A stretch of DNA of 64,000 bases from Saprospiraceae bacterium (GCA_021739645.1 JAIPBL010000009.1:37857-101856), one strand, 5' to 3'; positions 31,521 to 40,643 are shown, counted from the first letter of the stretch. The notes: generated by a model from the letters alone, not told the origin. A program made the numbers and translations.

Positions 31521-33026
31521 TTATTCCTCAGGTTTTGTTTCCGTCGGTTCTTCCTTTTTGTCCGCTCCTTTCAAGTAATTCGGCAGGTTCAATCCAGCCA
31601 TGTTGAACAGGTCGTTCAATGGTGGCACGGTCTTCATCATGCCGGAGACGAAATTGGCGGTGGAGGAATTGCCATTTTCACCCCCGTTGCCAGAGTCCCA
31701 GACGGTAATTTTATCAATCTTAATGTTCTTGACGGCTTCCACCTGTGTTCTGACCAGTTCAGGTAGTTTCTCTATGAGGAGCAATTGGAATGCTTGAGTT
31801 GGGTCGCCACCAGCAGCGGCCACTACTTCTTTGTAGCCTTCGGCCTGTTTGGTCAGTATCTCGTAAAGGCCCTTTGCCTCGGCTTCCATCTTGGCGAAGA
31901 TGGCGTCAGCCTCACCTTTGGCGTTTTCCCGGATGCGCTCGGCTTCTGCCTGCGCCTCAATGATGGCACGCTGCTTGGCAATTTCGGCGGGGATGACAAT
32001 GTTGGCAATCTGTGTCGAACGCTCCCGCTCCGAGCGAGCTAACTCCGCTTTTTGCTCCGCCAGGTATGCCTCCTCCATCGCCCTTGCTTGTTGTACCTTC
32101 TCGGCGGTGATAGCTACCCGGTTCGATTCGGCCTCCTTTTCCCGACGCAGCGCATCGGAGCTTGCGATGGCAATTTTAGCCTCATTCTCGCCCCGGATGG
32201 CGATGGCGTTTGCCTCGGAGGTTTTCACACGAGTGTCCCGTTCGGCCTCCGCTCGGCCAATGGCTTCATCCTTGGCGGCTGCGGCGATGCTGACTTCCTT
32301 GTCCTTTTTTGTGATGGCAATTTTTACGTCCCGGTCCCGGTGTGTCTCTGCGATTTGGGTGTCCTTTTCCCGGTCGGCGAGGGCTTTGCCTGTTTCACCT
32401 ATTTTTTCTTGCTCTGCAACGGAGACCTTGGCTTCGTTGATGGCTTTTGCAGCGGCCTCCTTGCCCAAAGCTTCGATATAGCCAGACTCGTCTTTGATGT
32501 CGGTCACGTTGACGTTGATGAGTTTGAGACCGATTTTTTTCAACTCACTGTCCACGTTTTTGGAAATGTTCTCCAAGAATTTATCCCTGTCGGAATTGAT
32601 TTCCTCGATGGTCATGGTGGCAATAACCAAGCGCAGCTGCCCAAAGAGAATGTCCTTTGCCAACTCTTGGATTGCCTCATGCGTCAAGCCCAGAAGGCGC
32701 TCGGCTGCGGTGTTCATGCTGTCCGCTTCAGTGGAAATGGCGATGGTAAAACGGCACGGTACGTCCACCCGGATGTTTTGCCGACTGAGGGCGTTGGTCA
32801 AGTTGGCCTCAATGGATAATGGTTTTAAATCCAAATACGCAAAGTCCTGTATGACGGGCCATACGAAGGCGCCACCGCCATGTATGCATTTTGCGGAAGT
32901 GCCACCTGTTTTGCCATATACGACGAGAATTTTATCGGATGGGCATCGTTTATACCTTGATATTAAAGCGATAAATGTGACAAATATAACGATAGCTGCC
33001 ACGACGATAATGATGATTGGTTGCAT
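31521..33026 (-). CDS. Flotillin-like SPFH/Band 7 membrane-scaffold protein
   Basis: A 501-aa protein. One N-terminal hydrophobic segment (residues 2-22) is followed by an SPFH domain (~25-200: FVWPVIQDFAYLDLKPLSIEANLTNALSRQNIRVDVPCRF...). A long alanine/glutamate-rich coiled coil follows (~205-390: EAKVSVAEQEKIGETGKALADREKD...). The C-terminus has EILTKQAEGYKEVVAAAGGDPTQAFQLLLIEKLPELVRTQVEAV, a conserved flotillin tail. Flotillins organise membrane microdomains. It is the second gene of a two-gene operon; the upstream NfeD-like membrane protein ends two bases before its ATG, the usual partner arrangement (YqiK/YqiJ type). Confidence 0.93.
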   Translation of the reverse strand: MQPIIIIVVAAIVIFVTFIALISRYKRCPSDKILVVYGKTGGTSAKCIHGGGAFVWPVIQDFAYLDLKPLSIEANLTNALSRQNIRVDVPCRFTIAISTEADSMNTAAERLLGLTHEAIQELAKDILFGQLRLVIATMTIEEINSDRDKFLENISKNVDSELKKIGLKLINVNVTDIKDESGYIEALGKEAAAKAINEAKVSVAEQEKIGETGKALADREKDTQIAETHRDRDVKIAITKKDKEVSIAAAAKDEAIGRAEAERDTRVKTSEANAIAIRGENEAKIAIASSDALRREKEAESNRVAITAEKVQQARAMEEAYLAEQKAELARSERERSTQIANIVIPAEIAKQRAIIEAQAEAERIRENAKGEADAIFAKMEAEAKGLYEILTKQAEGYKEVVAAAGGDPTQAFQLLLIEKLPELVRTQVEAVKNIKIDKITVWDSGNGGENGNSSTANFVSGMMKTVPPLNDLFNMAGLNLPNYLKGADKKEEPTETKPEE

Positions 33027-33028
33027 AT

Positions 33029-33601
33029 TTATAATGGTTTTACGATGATGAGTTGATTGTTGTCTATTTCTGTAACAATGACAGCGGTTCCAGAAGGGAT
33101 TTCTTCTCCATTGGTTGCTGCTTCGAGTTCATGTATGGCCCCTTTCACGCTAACCAATATTTTGCCCATGCCTTGTTTTTTTGCAGGTATTTTTAAATAA
33201 ACTTCTGCTTCTTTATTAAGCACTTCTATAAGTTTAAAAGTGTTGTCCTCGGCCAGTCGTTGCAATTGCGATATAATAATGAAGAATAACCAAACGAATA
33301 TAGCTCCCACCAATAAAGCCAATCCAATAAGCATAAATTGACTCTTAATTATACCGTAAAAAGATATTCCCATCCAACTAAACCCGAGCAAGAAATTGAT
33401 GAAATTTCTGAACGAAAAAAGATGAAACCCATCGCTGTCGCTGTCCCCATCGGAATGGGTGTCAAAGTCTGTATCCAGCCCTTCGGTGGCATGTGCGCCG
33501 ACCAATGCCAATATGCTTTGGATGACAAAAATCAGGCTGGCTGGTATGGCGACATACCAAAAAGTCTTGAGCAGCGGTGCTAGATTGTTGAGCATTTCCA
33601 T
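33029..33601 (-). CDS. NfeD/YqiJ-like membrane protein, flotillin partner
   Basis: A 190-aa protein with membrane helices at about residues 15-34, 65-85 and 88-112, separated by an acidic loop (TDFDTHSDGDSDSDGF). The C-terminal ~70 residues are a soluble beta (OB-like) domain (GMGKILVSVKGAIHELEAAT...GTAVIVTEIDNNQLIIVKPL). This matches the NfeD-type partner normally encoded next to flotillin genes. It is upstream of and tightly spaced with the flotillin gene, consistent with one transcript and a shared complex. Confidence 0.85.
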   Translation of the reverse strand: MEMLNNLAPLLKTFWYVAIPASLIFVIQSILALVGAHATEGLDTDFDTHSDGDSDSDGFHLFSFRNFINFLLGFSWMGISFYGIIKSQFMLIGLALLVGAIFVWLFFIIISQLQRLAEDNTFKLIEVLNKEAEVYLKIPAKKQGMGKILVSVKGAIHELEAATNGEEIPSGTAVIVTEIDNNQLIIVKPL

Positions 33602-33730
33602 GGTGACAAACTTACTCGATTTTATGGCTGTTGTGGTTAAAATTCGATGAACGGCGTGATTTGGGTGGATGAAAGTTTAGGGGGTTGTGCAGAAATGAAT
33701 GCTTGCAGCAAAAACTGCCTGCTTGCAAAC

Positions 33731-34306
33731 TCATCCTTCAATCTTTATATCGTACGCATCCAGCAGCCCCACAATGTTTTGCGAAGAAAACTTGGCTTTT
33801 TGCACCCGGTTTTTGGCGGGGTCAATGGAGAAATTGAAAGCAGTTCGGAGGTCAGCGGATTGGAGGATGGTATTTTCAAACATGGCATTTTGCAGGTCAC
33901 AACGTTGGAAAACGGCGTTGGTTAGGTCAGCTTCAACAAAGTCAACATCTTTCAGCTGGCAGTCTAAAAAATGAGTGTTTTTCAGTTTGAGTTTGTAAAA
34001 TGCCGAAAAATTGAGTTGGCAATTTTCAAAACTGAACGAAAGTAGAAAGCCGTTGCAGTCGTCAAAATGCAATCCGAGGAGTTTACAGTTTTTGAACCTT
34101 ACCGATTTGAACGAAGTGCCGTTCAGTTTGGCATTGCTGAGGTCACAATTTTCAAAAACACAATCCACCAAAAAAAACTCAGATAGGTCGGCGCCAGAAA
34201 ACTGGCAATTGTTGAATTGGCAGTTCTCGTACTCTGCCATTTCCAATGGCTTTTCCGAGTGATTTATATCATCAAATTGCTGGTCTTCAATTGATTTTCG
34301 TAACAT
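33731..34306 (-). CDS. Pentapeptide-repeat protein
   Basis: A 191-aa protein made largely of A(D/N)LxX-type pentapeptides forming a right-handed quadrilateral beta-helix: AEYENCQFNNCQFSGADLSEFFLVDCVFENCDLSNAKL and onwards to DLTNAVFQRCDLQNAMF. Central F/L positions and many cysteines at i-1 are characteristic. The C-terminus (FSIDPAKNRVQKAKFSSQNIVGLLDAYDIKI) resembles the tail of Qnr-like pentapeptide proteins, some of which protect topoisomerases. I would not infer quinolone resistance from that. It is a single-gene unit. Confidence 0.85.
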   Translation of the reverse strand: MLRKSIEDQQFDDINHSEKPLEMAEYENCQFNNCQFSGADLSEFFLVDCVFENCDLSNAKLNGTSFKSVRFKNCKLLGLHFDDCNGFLLSFSFENCQLNFSAFYKLKLKNTHFLDCQLKDVDFVEADLTNAVFQRCDLQNAMFENTILQSADLRTAFNFSIDPAKNRVQKAKFSSQNIVGLLDAYDIKIEG

Positions 34307-34417
34307 ATTTCCTTTGTTTACTGGTGGCGAAAATAGGCGTTATTCTACGTCAACTCTTTCAACTTCAACATCTGATACTTTTTTTTGAAAAGTTAACAAA
34401 AATTCGAATTGTAAGAT

Positions 34418-34425
34418 TAGATTTG
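34418..34425 (+). promoter_or_regulatory. Putative Bacteroidota -7 element upstream of the split surface-protein gene
   Basis: TAGATTTG fits TAnnTTTG, 181 bp before the ATG at 34606. The other 300 bases between the pentapeptide gene and this gene show nothing else. Confidence 0.35.
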
Positions 34426-34605
34426 CTTGACTAATTCGTTTTTACATCCCGTCACTATCTGCTTTGGAATAATATAGAATGAGGTAAAACAGCAAACTCG
34501 CTGTGGCCAAGTTATGAAACAACCCACCTTAATCGCACTTGTTGCGGCTAAGGTTTTATCATCATCTACCTACAACAAATTCTTTAATTCTAAAATCTTG
34601 TTAGC

Positions 34606-35481
34606 ATGAAAAAAATTTCAACGTTTCAATTCAACATTGAGCGATTCAATTGTAAGGCACTTTGGATGTCTCGATTGACTCGCACAGCAGCGAGCATGAT
34701 GGCGAATACTGCCAGACAAACTGCTGTACTACTACTTTTGACCGTCAGTTTACTGTTTTCGGCTCAACCTGTCATTGGTCAAAATGATTGCGCCACGCCG
34801 TTTGTAATTTCGAGTATTCCATTTGCCAGTGGTACCCAAACTACTTGTGGTACTGTCAATGATTATGCTGCTGGCTTTGCACCCTGTGTTAGTTCAAGCT
34901 ATGGCGGCGGGGAAGATTACGTTTACCAACTAACCGTGACGGCTGCCCCAGTCGTTTACCAATTTGTATTGGGTGGTGCGGCCACTTGGAAAATACTTTC
35001 CTTGCATAGTGACTGCCCTCCAGCCGCTGCCAACTGTTTGGCGGGTATAGCTAACAGTGCAGGAAATGGTATGTTCAACTATTCGTTCACAACGAATGGT
35101 ACTTACTACTTGATAGTAGATACATGGCCAACACCTACTTGTGGTGAGTTCACCGTCAACATTGGGTTAGCTCCACCTCCTCCTTCCAATGATGAATGTG
35201 CTGGCGCAATTGCCTTTCCAGTCATTCCAACCAATGGAACTTGTGCAACGGTAAATGCGAATACTGCCAATGCAACTGGATCACTTGATGCAACTTGTTT
35301 TGGCGCCGAGGACGATGATATTTGGTACACTTTCACCGTGCCAGTTGGTTTTACCCAATTGAATTACCTGAATACTACCATCTCGGGTAGCACCGACCGA
35401 ATGATACAGATATTAAGTGGCAGCTGCCCGGTACTTCCATCGGCTGCTATGACCCAGAGTCTGGGGTTATCACTGGCCTAA
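34606..35481 (+). CDS. N-terminal part of a large T9SS surface protein (frame-interrupted)
   Basis: This frame encodes 291 aa starting MKKISTFQFNIER; a signal peptide core (AVLLLLTVSLLFSAQPVIGQ) follows a long polar n-region, so an alternative start is ATG 34699. The mature part has two ~110-aa repeats of the ND-C-x-x-AIAFPVIP...DDIWYTFTVP...DRMIQILSGSC type. The last repeat loses frame at about 35430: its sequence CPVLPSAAMTQ should read CPGTSIGCYDPESG, as in the next repeat, which a single extra G in cccgg would restore. The rest of the protein continues in other frames to 39232. Confidence 0.75.
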   Translation: MKKISTFQFNIERFNCKALWMSRLTRTAASMMANTARQTAVLLLLTVSLLFSAQPVIGQNDCATPFVISSIPFASGTQTTCGTVNDYAAGFAPCVSSSYGGGEDYVYQLTVTAAPVVYQFVLGGAATWKILSLHSDCPPAAANCLAGIANSAGNGMFNYSFTTNGTYYLIVDTWPTPTCGEFTVNIGLAPPPPSNDECAGAIAFPVIPTNGTCATVNANTANATGSLDATCFGAEDDDIWYTFTVPVGFTQLNYLNTTISGSTDRMIQILSGSCPVLPSAAMTQSLGLSLA

Positions 35482-35501
35482 CTGGAGGGACTACCTATAT
35501 A

Positions 35502-36002
35502 TTGCGTACTTATACTTATGGTACAGGTGTGACCTCCAACTTTACCATTTGCTTGAGTACGCCTCCGCCTGCTCCTGCGAATGACCTTTGTATCAACGCC
35601 ATTCCTTTTCCAACCATTCCAAGTGATGGCAGTTGTGCAAACGTAAACGTAAATACTGCCAGTGCAACAGGAACTGCTGATGCAACCTGTACGGGTACCG
35701 AGGATGATGATGTTTGGTACACGTTTACAGTGCCAGCAGGTGTGACTTCTTTATTGTACACCAATACCAATATTAGTGGTAATACCGACCGTGTGCTGCA
35801 AATCCTAAGTGGCAGTTGCCCTGGCACATCCATTGGCTGCTATGACCCAGAATCTGGCACTATAACAGGACTTGTTGGTGGCCAAACTTATCTATTGAGG
35901 GCATACACTTGGAGTACCGGTGTAAATTCGAATTTTAATTTATGCTTGAGAATCGCCCCCCCCCCCCTGTCAATGACCTTTGTGCTGGCGCATTGCCGAT
36001 AG
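35502..36002 (+). pseudogene. Middle part of the same surface protein, in a second frame
   Basis: A one-base frame change near 35430 moves the coding frame to this one, so its real start is about 35430 rather than the internal ATG. It carries the rest of the interrupted repeat (TYTYGTGVTSNFTICLSTPP) and one full ~110-aa repeat ending in NSNFNLCLRIAPPP. A poly-C tract at 35956-35967 then shifts the frame again; beyond it the translation is meaningless and stops at 36002. It is best read as the middle of one 34606-39232 gene, not as a separate gene. Confidence 0.6.
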
Positions 36003-39000
36003 CTTGTGGCCAAACCTTGATGGGGACAACGACTAGTGCAACTGCTGACGCAGCAGGTACTTGTGTAACCACCAATACCCAACCAGGTGTTTGGTACACC
36101 TACATCGGCAATGGAAGTACAGCAACGTTGAGTCTTTGTGGTACAGCATGGGATACTAAATTATCGGTTTACACTGGCGGTTGTGCTGGACTTACGTGTG
36201 TAACAGGCAATGACGATTTTTGCGGCCTTCAATCTCAAGTGACTTTTGCCACGACACTTGGTACGACATATCATGTTTTGGTTCACCAATTTAGCACAAC
36301 AGGAGGTGCATTTACACTCGCTGCTACCAGCACTGGAGCCGCCAACGACCTTTGCGCCAATGCGACACCAATCGGTTGTGGCCAGACGGTTTCTGGCACC
36401 ACCCGCTGCGCCAATGTGGATGGCCCAGGCTTAGACTGTGGAGCTGGTTCCGTTGGCCCGGATGTCTGGTACACCATTGTCGGCAATGGTCCAGCCATTA
36501 CTGCCAGCCTCTGCGGCTCCAGTTACGATACCCAGATTGATATTTACACCGGCACTTGTGGTGCGCTTGTTTGTGTAATCGGCAACGATGACTTTTGTGG
36601 ACTTCAGTCAGAGGTGACTTGGACGGCCACAGCGGGCACTACCTATTATATCCGTGTGCATGGCTTTGGGGGTGCATCAGGGGATTTTACACTCGCCATG
36701 ATGTGTGCCGCTCCACCACCTGACTGCGTGGCGCTTCCAACCAGCCCAGCCAATGGGCAGGGTGGACTTTGCCCTTCGGCAACGACAGCATTGAGCTGGC
36801 CAGCTTCAGCCGGGGCGAACGATTATGACGTTTATTTCGGCACGACCAATCCACCGCCATTTGTAGCAAACGTGGTTCCAACGACTTACAATGCCAATAC
36901 GCCAACAGCAGGTACCTACTTCTGGCAGGTTCGCCCGCACAATGGCAACGGTACAGCAACTGCTTGTGCCGTCTGGAGTTTCACCAAAATGAGTGGCGCA
37001 TACACTGTTCCAGCGAACGGTGCAAGCCAAGTGGCCTGCCCTGCCCTGGTAGTGCAACCAGCAGCGCCGCCTTCTGTCGTCACGAACTGCGGCACGATAG
37101 TGACGCCGACCGGCCCGACCATCGTCAACAGCCCGAGCCCGATAACTTGCGAGGGCACCCGTACCTACACATGGACGTACAACAACGGCTTCGGGCAGGT
37201 AACCACCTGGAACCATGTCGTCACGGTAGAGCGGCAGCCGTTCGGCATCAGCACACCCAACGGAGCAGCCACGGTAGCCTGTCCTGACCAAACGGACAGC
37301 CAGCCTGCCCCGCCTGTTGTGACGAGCAACTGCGGCGAAGTGCTGGCCCCGGTCATCACCTCCACGGCCAAGCCCACCTGTGAAGGCGCCCGCAACTGGA
37401 ACTTCACCTACACGGACTGTGAGGGCAACGTCGGGACCTGGAGCTTTACCTATACCGTGGAATACCTCGATTTCGTGGTGCCAGCGAGCGAAGTTGAAAA
37501 CGTGGAGTGCCCGCTTGTAGTGGTAGCTCCAATACCACCTGTGGTCAAGGACAATTGTGGCAAGACGCTTACCCCAACTGGCCTCGTTACAAGCACCAAC
37601 AATGCCAGTGGTTGCGAGGGCAGCCGTGTTTATTCTTGGACTTACACAGACTGCGAGGGCAACACGCATACTTGGAGCAAGACCTTCAACTTCAGCTACA
37701 GCGCCGACTTCTTCGTTTATCCCGACGGCGAGCTCAATGTCGGCTGCCTGCTGTTTGCCGTGACAGGCCCAGTCCCGCCGACCATCTACGGGATCTGCGG
37801 TGAGGAGATCGGCTACACTGGCCCGGTGGTCACGGAATCGATTGACCCGGGCGGGTGCAGCGGCGTGCGCAAGTACACCTTTACCTACACCGACTGCGGC
37901 GGCCACAGCCACCCATGGAGCTTCACTTATATTGCCAACGACAACGAGCCGCCGGTAGGCAACTGTGGTGGCGGTTCAGCAAATAGTGTGGACGTGACCA
38001 ACCTGGCCTGCATCGAGGACGTGCCATGCCCCGGTGATTATGACTTTGGTCCAAAAATTCAGGAGATGATTGCCGCAGGCAATATCTACGACCTTTGCAG
38101 CGGTGACAACATCAATGTGGATTTGGACAGCTGGTCTGCGCTCTGGCAGTGCTCAGACACGAACGGTAATGGCGTTTACACTTTTGGCCGCACCTTCTAC
38201 TTCCGCATCTCCGACCAGTGCGGCAACGAGATGCCGAGCCTCTGCGGCATCACCTACTCCGGTGTCTGCCAGCCGTTGGAGACCTTCCTGCAGGGCGAGT
38301 GGGGCAACGAGGGCGGCGAGCCTGGCATCTCTACACCGGGCAACACTTCCGACTTGCAAACAATTGCAACATTGCTGGCGCAAGGCCCGCTGACCATTGG
38401 CGGCAGCAACCGCTCCCTGACGCTGACCGATGCACAGTGTGTGCTGAACTTGGTGCCGGGCGTGGGCGCGCCGACCATCTTGGGCAACTGTATCCAGACC
38501 AACTGCAACGGTTGCAACCCAGCTGGTACGATTGGCTTGAAGAACTCTTTAGCTACCAACACCATTTCCATGATGTTGAACATGCGATTCAATGTACAGT
38601 ACCACGGCTTGACGATGACGAACATCCGCAACCAGGGTCTTGGCTGCATCGACATTGACCCGAATATCAAGACCTGTGTGGAAGGCGGTGGCTGCAAGCT
38701 GCACTTATTCGAGTCGGACGGCACCCACCACCAGTTTCCGTACACACTGGGCGGGTTGTTGGATTTGTCCAACCTCTTCCTGGACGGGAACCTGGCGCTG
38801 ACCCTTGGCTCAAGAATTGTTTACGCCAATGCCATCAGCAATTCCATCACGAAGGTGCACGAATACTGGCACAACGGCCAGACGCCAACGACCTGTCCGC
38901 AAAATGCAGGATTACCAGTAGTAGCTGGAGGCGACATGAACAAGGCATTGCCGACCGGTAAGCCTAATGTTTCGGGCGAGCTGGCGTTCAGCTTGGCACC

Positions 39001-39232
39001 AAACCCAGCCAGCAATGAAGTTGCCTTCAAGCTGACGGAAATGACTGAAAGCCAGGATGTCTCAATTTCAATTTACAACTCGATTGGCCAAGTGGTGCTT
39101 CGCCGGGATTTCGGCAGGGTGAGCTTCGTTGACGAGCGGATTGACCTGAGTAGCATCGGCGCAGGCCTGTACATCGTGAGCGTAAAGGCTGGCGGTGTTC
39201 GGCATGAGCAGAAGCTGGTTATTGGGAAATAA
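35942..39232 (+). CDS. C-terminal part of the large T9SS surface protein
   Basis: This frame encodes 1096 aa, but the first residues (MLENRPPPPVND) come from the poly-C junction and an unrelated ATG. It contains two VWYTYIGNGSTATLSLCG-type (PPC-like) domains, a fibronectin-like module (PANGQGGLCPSATTALSWPASAGANDYDVYFGT), then about five ~85-aa repeats with NCG...CEG-x-R-x-(Y/W)-x-(W/F)-TYTDCEGN. It ends with a T9SS type A sorting domain (FSLAPNPASNEVAFKLTEM...HEQKLVIGK). From about 36.7 to 38.8 kb the sequence is visibly more GC-rich than the N-terminal part. It has no own promoter, so expression depends on the upstream frames being restored. A strong terminator follows. Confidence 0.75.
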   Translation: MLENRPPPPVNDLCAGALPIACGQTLMGTTTSATADAAGTCVTTNTQPGVWYTYIGNGSTATLSLCGTAWDTKLSVYTGGCAGLTCVTGNDDFCGLQSQVTFATTLGTTYHVLVHQFSTTGGAFTLAATSTGAANDLCANATPIGCGQTVSGTTRCANVDGPGLDCGAGSVGPDVWYTIVGNGPAITASLCGSSYDTQIDIYTGTCGALVCVIGNDDFCGLQSEVTWTATAGTTYYIRVHGFGGASGDFTLAMMCAAPPPDCVALPTSPANGQGGLCPSATTALSWPASAGANDYDVYFGTTNPPPFVANVVPTTYNANTPTAGTYFWQVRPHNGNGTATACAVWSFTKMSGAYTVPANGASQVACPALVVQPAAPPSVVTNCGTIVTPTGPTIVNSPSPITCEGTRTYTWTYNNGFGQVTTWNHVVTVERQPFGISTPNGAATVACPDQTDSQPAPPVVTSNCGEVLAPVITSTAKPTCEGARNWNFTYTDCEGNVGTWSFTYTVEYLDFVVPASEVENVECPLVVVAPIPPVVKDNCGKTLTPTGLVTSTNNASGCEGSRVYSWTYTDCEGNTHTWSKTFNFSYSADFFVYPDGELNVGCLLFAVTGPVPPTIYGICGEEIGYTGPVVTESIDPGGCSGVRKYTFTYTDCGGHSHPWSFTYIANDNEPPVGNCGGGSANSVDVTNLACIEDVPCPGDYDFGPKIQEMIAAGNIYDLCSGDNINVDLDSWSALWQCSDTNGNGVYTFGRTFYFRISDQCGNEMPSLCGITYSGVCQPLETFLQGEWGNEGGEPGISTPGNTSDLQTIATLLAQGPLTIGGSNRSLTLTDAQCVLNLVPGVGAPTILGNCIQTNCNGCNPAGTIGLKNSLATNTISMMLNMRFNVQYHGLTMTNIRNQGLGCIDIDPNIKTCVEGGGCKLHLFESDGTHHQFPYTLGGLLDLSNLFLDGNLALTLGSRIVYANAISNSITKVHEYWHNGQTPTTCPQNAGLPVVAGGDMNKALPTGKPNVSGELAFSLAPNPASNEVAFKLTEMTESQDVSISIYNSIGQVVLRRDFGRVSFVDERIDLSSIGAGLYIVSVKAGGVRHEQKLVIGK
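35956..35967 (+). repeat. Homopolymeric C12 tract inside a surface-protein gene
   Basis: Twelve C in a row within a proline codon run of a T9SS adhesin-like gene. The downstream frame (PPPPVNDLC) would be restored by 13 or 10 C. Such tracts can mutate by slippage during replication. Confidence 0.85.
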
Positions 39233-39257
39233 ACTGGCTTTTTGAACACAAAACAGG

Positions 39258-39295
39258 CCGCAATCACCCCAAAACGGGGTGATTGCGGTTTTTTT
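39258..39295 (+). terminator. Terminator after the surface-protein gene
   Basis: Arms ccgcaatcacccc and ggggtgattgcgg (39258-39270, 39276-39288) pair perfectly and are followed by eight T. Confidence 0.9.
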
Positions 39296-39422
39296 TATTT
39301 AATGAAATTGGATTTTAACGTGAGTTCGGAGATTGGAAAGCTGCTAATAATCAATTGATTAATCTCTGATTTCACTTTACAACAACAATATCTTATGTAC
39401 GGTGCACACGTCATTAAGTCGC

Positions 39423-39504
39423 TTTTGGCGTGGCCGAAGGCCACCTGCTACGTCAAATAAGGCCGCAAGCGAGACGTCGCAGTTGGCCTTCGGCCATGCC
39501 AAAA
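39423..39504. repeat. Long intergenic hairpin, copy B of the dispersed element
   Basis: Arms 39423-39454 and 39473-39504 pair over 32 nt with three mismatches. The core tggccgaaggccacctgc is shared with copy A at 2902-2993, and the arms contain the same ccGAAgg inner hairpin. The loops of the two copies differ. Confidence 0.8.
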
Positions 39505-39771
39505 AGACGTAAGTGTTTTACATAAGAAATTGCTGACGTTATTTTAGTTTGTTGAAAACTAGAGAGCTGCTATCAAGCTGGTTGATACATTTTGCGTTCA
39601 GGAAGTTATCGCCACCATGCAAAAAAATAAGAACGACCCTCAAGGCCGATGCGTCAATCCCCATCCTGTTCGCTGCGAAAACTTGCCTTTCCAAGTTCCT
39701 TTTCAGCGGAGGATTTCAAGTAAAAATAACCCAAAAATGTGGAAATATCCCGTTTCAAGCAAAATTGCATT
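39505..39771. other. Intergenic, no gene recognised
   Basis: Between copy B of the hairpin and pabC I see no promoter or protein. Short open frames here (for instance 39549-39812) have no family features and cross into the pabC gene. Confidence 0.6.
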
Positions 39772-40635
39772 TTACCCAATCACTTCATTCAACCCATCCA
39801 ACAATACCATAGCCACCGAATTGCCGCAGCGATTGGAAAAGCCCTCCACCTCGCCCACCCACCGAATTCCGTGAATGGCATTGGTCAAAAAGATTTCATC
39901 AAAATCCTTAAAGTCCTTGGGGACCACAGGGGTTTCGTTGCATGGGATGCCAAGTTTGCCAACCATGTCAAATAGGACAGCCCTCATCGTGCCAGCAACA
40001 CAGCCTTCGGTTAGGGGAGGGGTGAACAGCTCGCCATTTTTTACCAAAAAAACATTGGAACTGGTAGCGCAGGCAACCCTTCGTGCCGTGTTCAGCATGA
40101 GGCAGTCGTCCAAACCAGCCGCTGTTTTTGCAATGGCAGCCAGCACCTGGTGCAGTGCCGAACTCGTTTTTATGGGCAATGGAACGGAGGGGCCATTTGG
40201 GGCGTAACTTGGCGTGGTTTGCGGGAGCAGGTATTTCTGGTAAAATCCCACCGAAAGCCCCACTTCGTTAAGTTCAAAGGTTGGGCTGAGAAGTGGGGTA
40301 GGTTCAACTAGGAATTCAGGCAAATTGGTTTCTGGGGTATAAAAACCACCATCACCCCGCCAAATGCTGAGTCGCACCCGCCAATTGCCTGCGGCATTTG
40401 TCAGTTTTTCTATTTCCTGCTTGAAAAAAGTAGGGGTAAAATTGGTTGGCAATTCAAAACTGAGCAGCCTGCATCCCCTTGAGAGCCGCTGCCAGTGCCG
40501 CTCAAAAAACGGCATACGACCATCGAAGACCCGGATGGTTTCAAAAAGCCCATCGCCGTATCGGAAGGCACGGTTGCCAGCAGTAAAAATTGGCTGGTCA
40601 GCAGGCAGGATGTTTCCGTTGTGATTTATGAACAT
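39772..40635 (-). CDS. pabC: Class IV aminotransferase, probable 4-amino-4-deoxychorismate lyase
   Basis: A 287-aa fold-type IV PLP enzyme. The N-terminal FRYGDGLFETIRV, the PLP lysine in PIKTSSALHQVLAA (about residue 157) and the cofactor-phosphate segment EGCVAGTMRAVLFD are all present. The late motif FLTNAIHGIRWV resembles ADC lyase (fltNS..Gi..V) rather than the branched-chain aminotransferases. ADC lyase makes p-aminobenzoate for folate. The divergent neighbour is folE, also in folate/pterin synthesis, which supports the call; a D-amino-acid or branched-chain aminotransferase remains possible. Confidence 0.75.
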   Translation of the reverse strand: MFINHNGNILPADQPIFTAGNRAFRYGDGLFETIRVFDGRMPFFERHWQRLSRGCRLLSFELPTNFTPTFFKQEIEKLTNAAGNWRVRLSIWRGDGGFYTPETNLPEFLVEPTPLLSPTFELNEVGLSVGFYQKYLLPQTTPSYAPNGPSVPLPIKTSSALHQVLAAIAKTAAGLDDCLMLNTARRVACATSSNVFLVKNGELFTPPLTEGCVAGTMRAVLFDMVGKLGIPCNETPVVPKDFKDFDEIFLTNAIHGIRWVGEVEGFSNRCGNSVAMVLLDGLNEVIG

Positions 40636-40643
40636 GATTTTGG

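Noticed and set aside
31891..32819. Plus-strand frames opposite the flotillin gene
   Set aside because: The flotillin frame has SPFH and coiled-coil features; the others are shadows.
36806..37912. 368-aa minus-strand frame
   Set aside because: Antisense to the GC-rich repeats of the T9SS protein; its composition (Arg/Ala-rich, no signal) fits a shadow frame.
39549..39812. 87-aa open frame after hairpin copy B
   Set aside because: Runs into pabC antisense and shows no family features.
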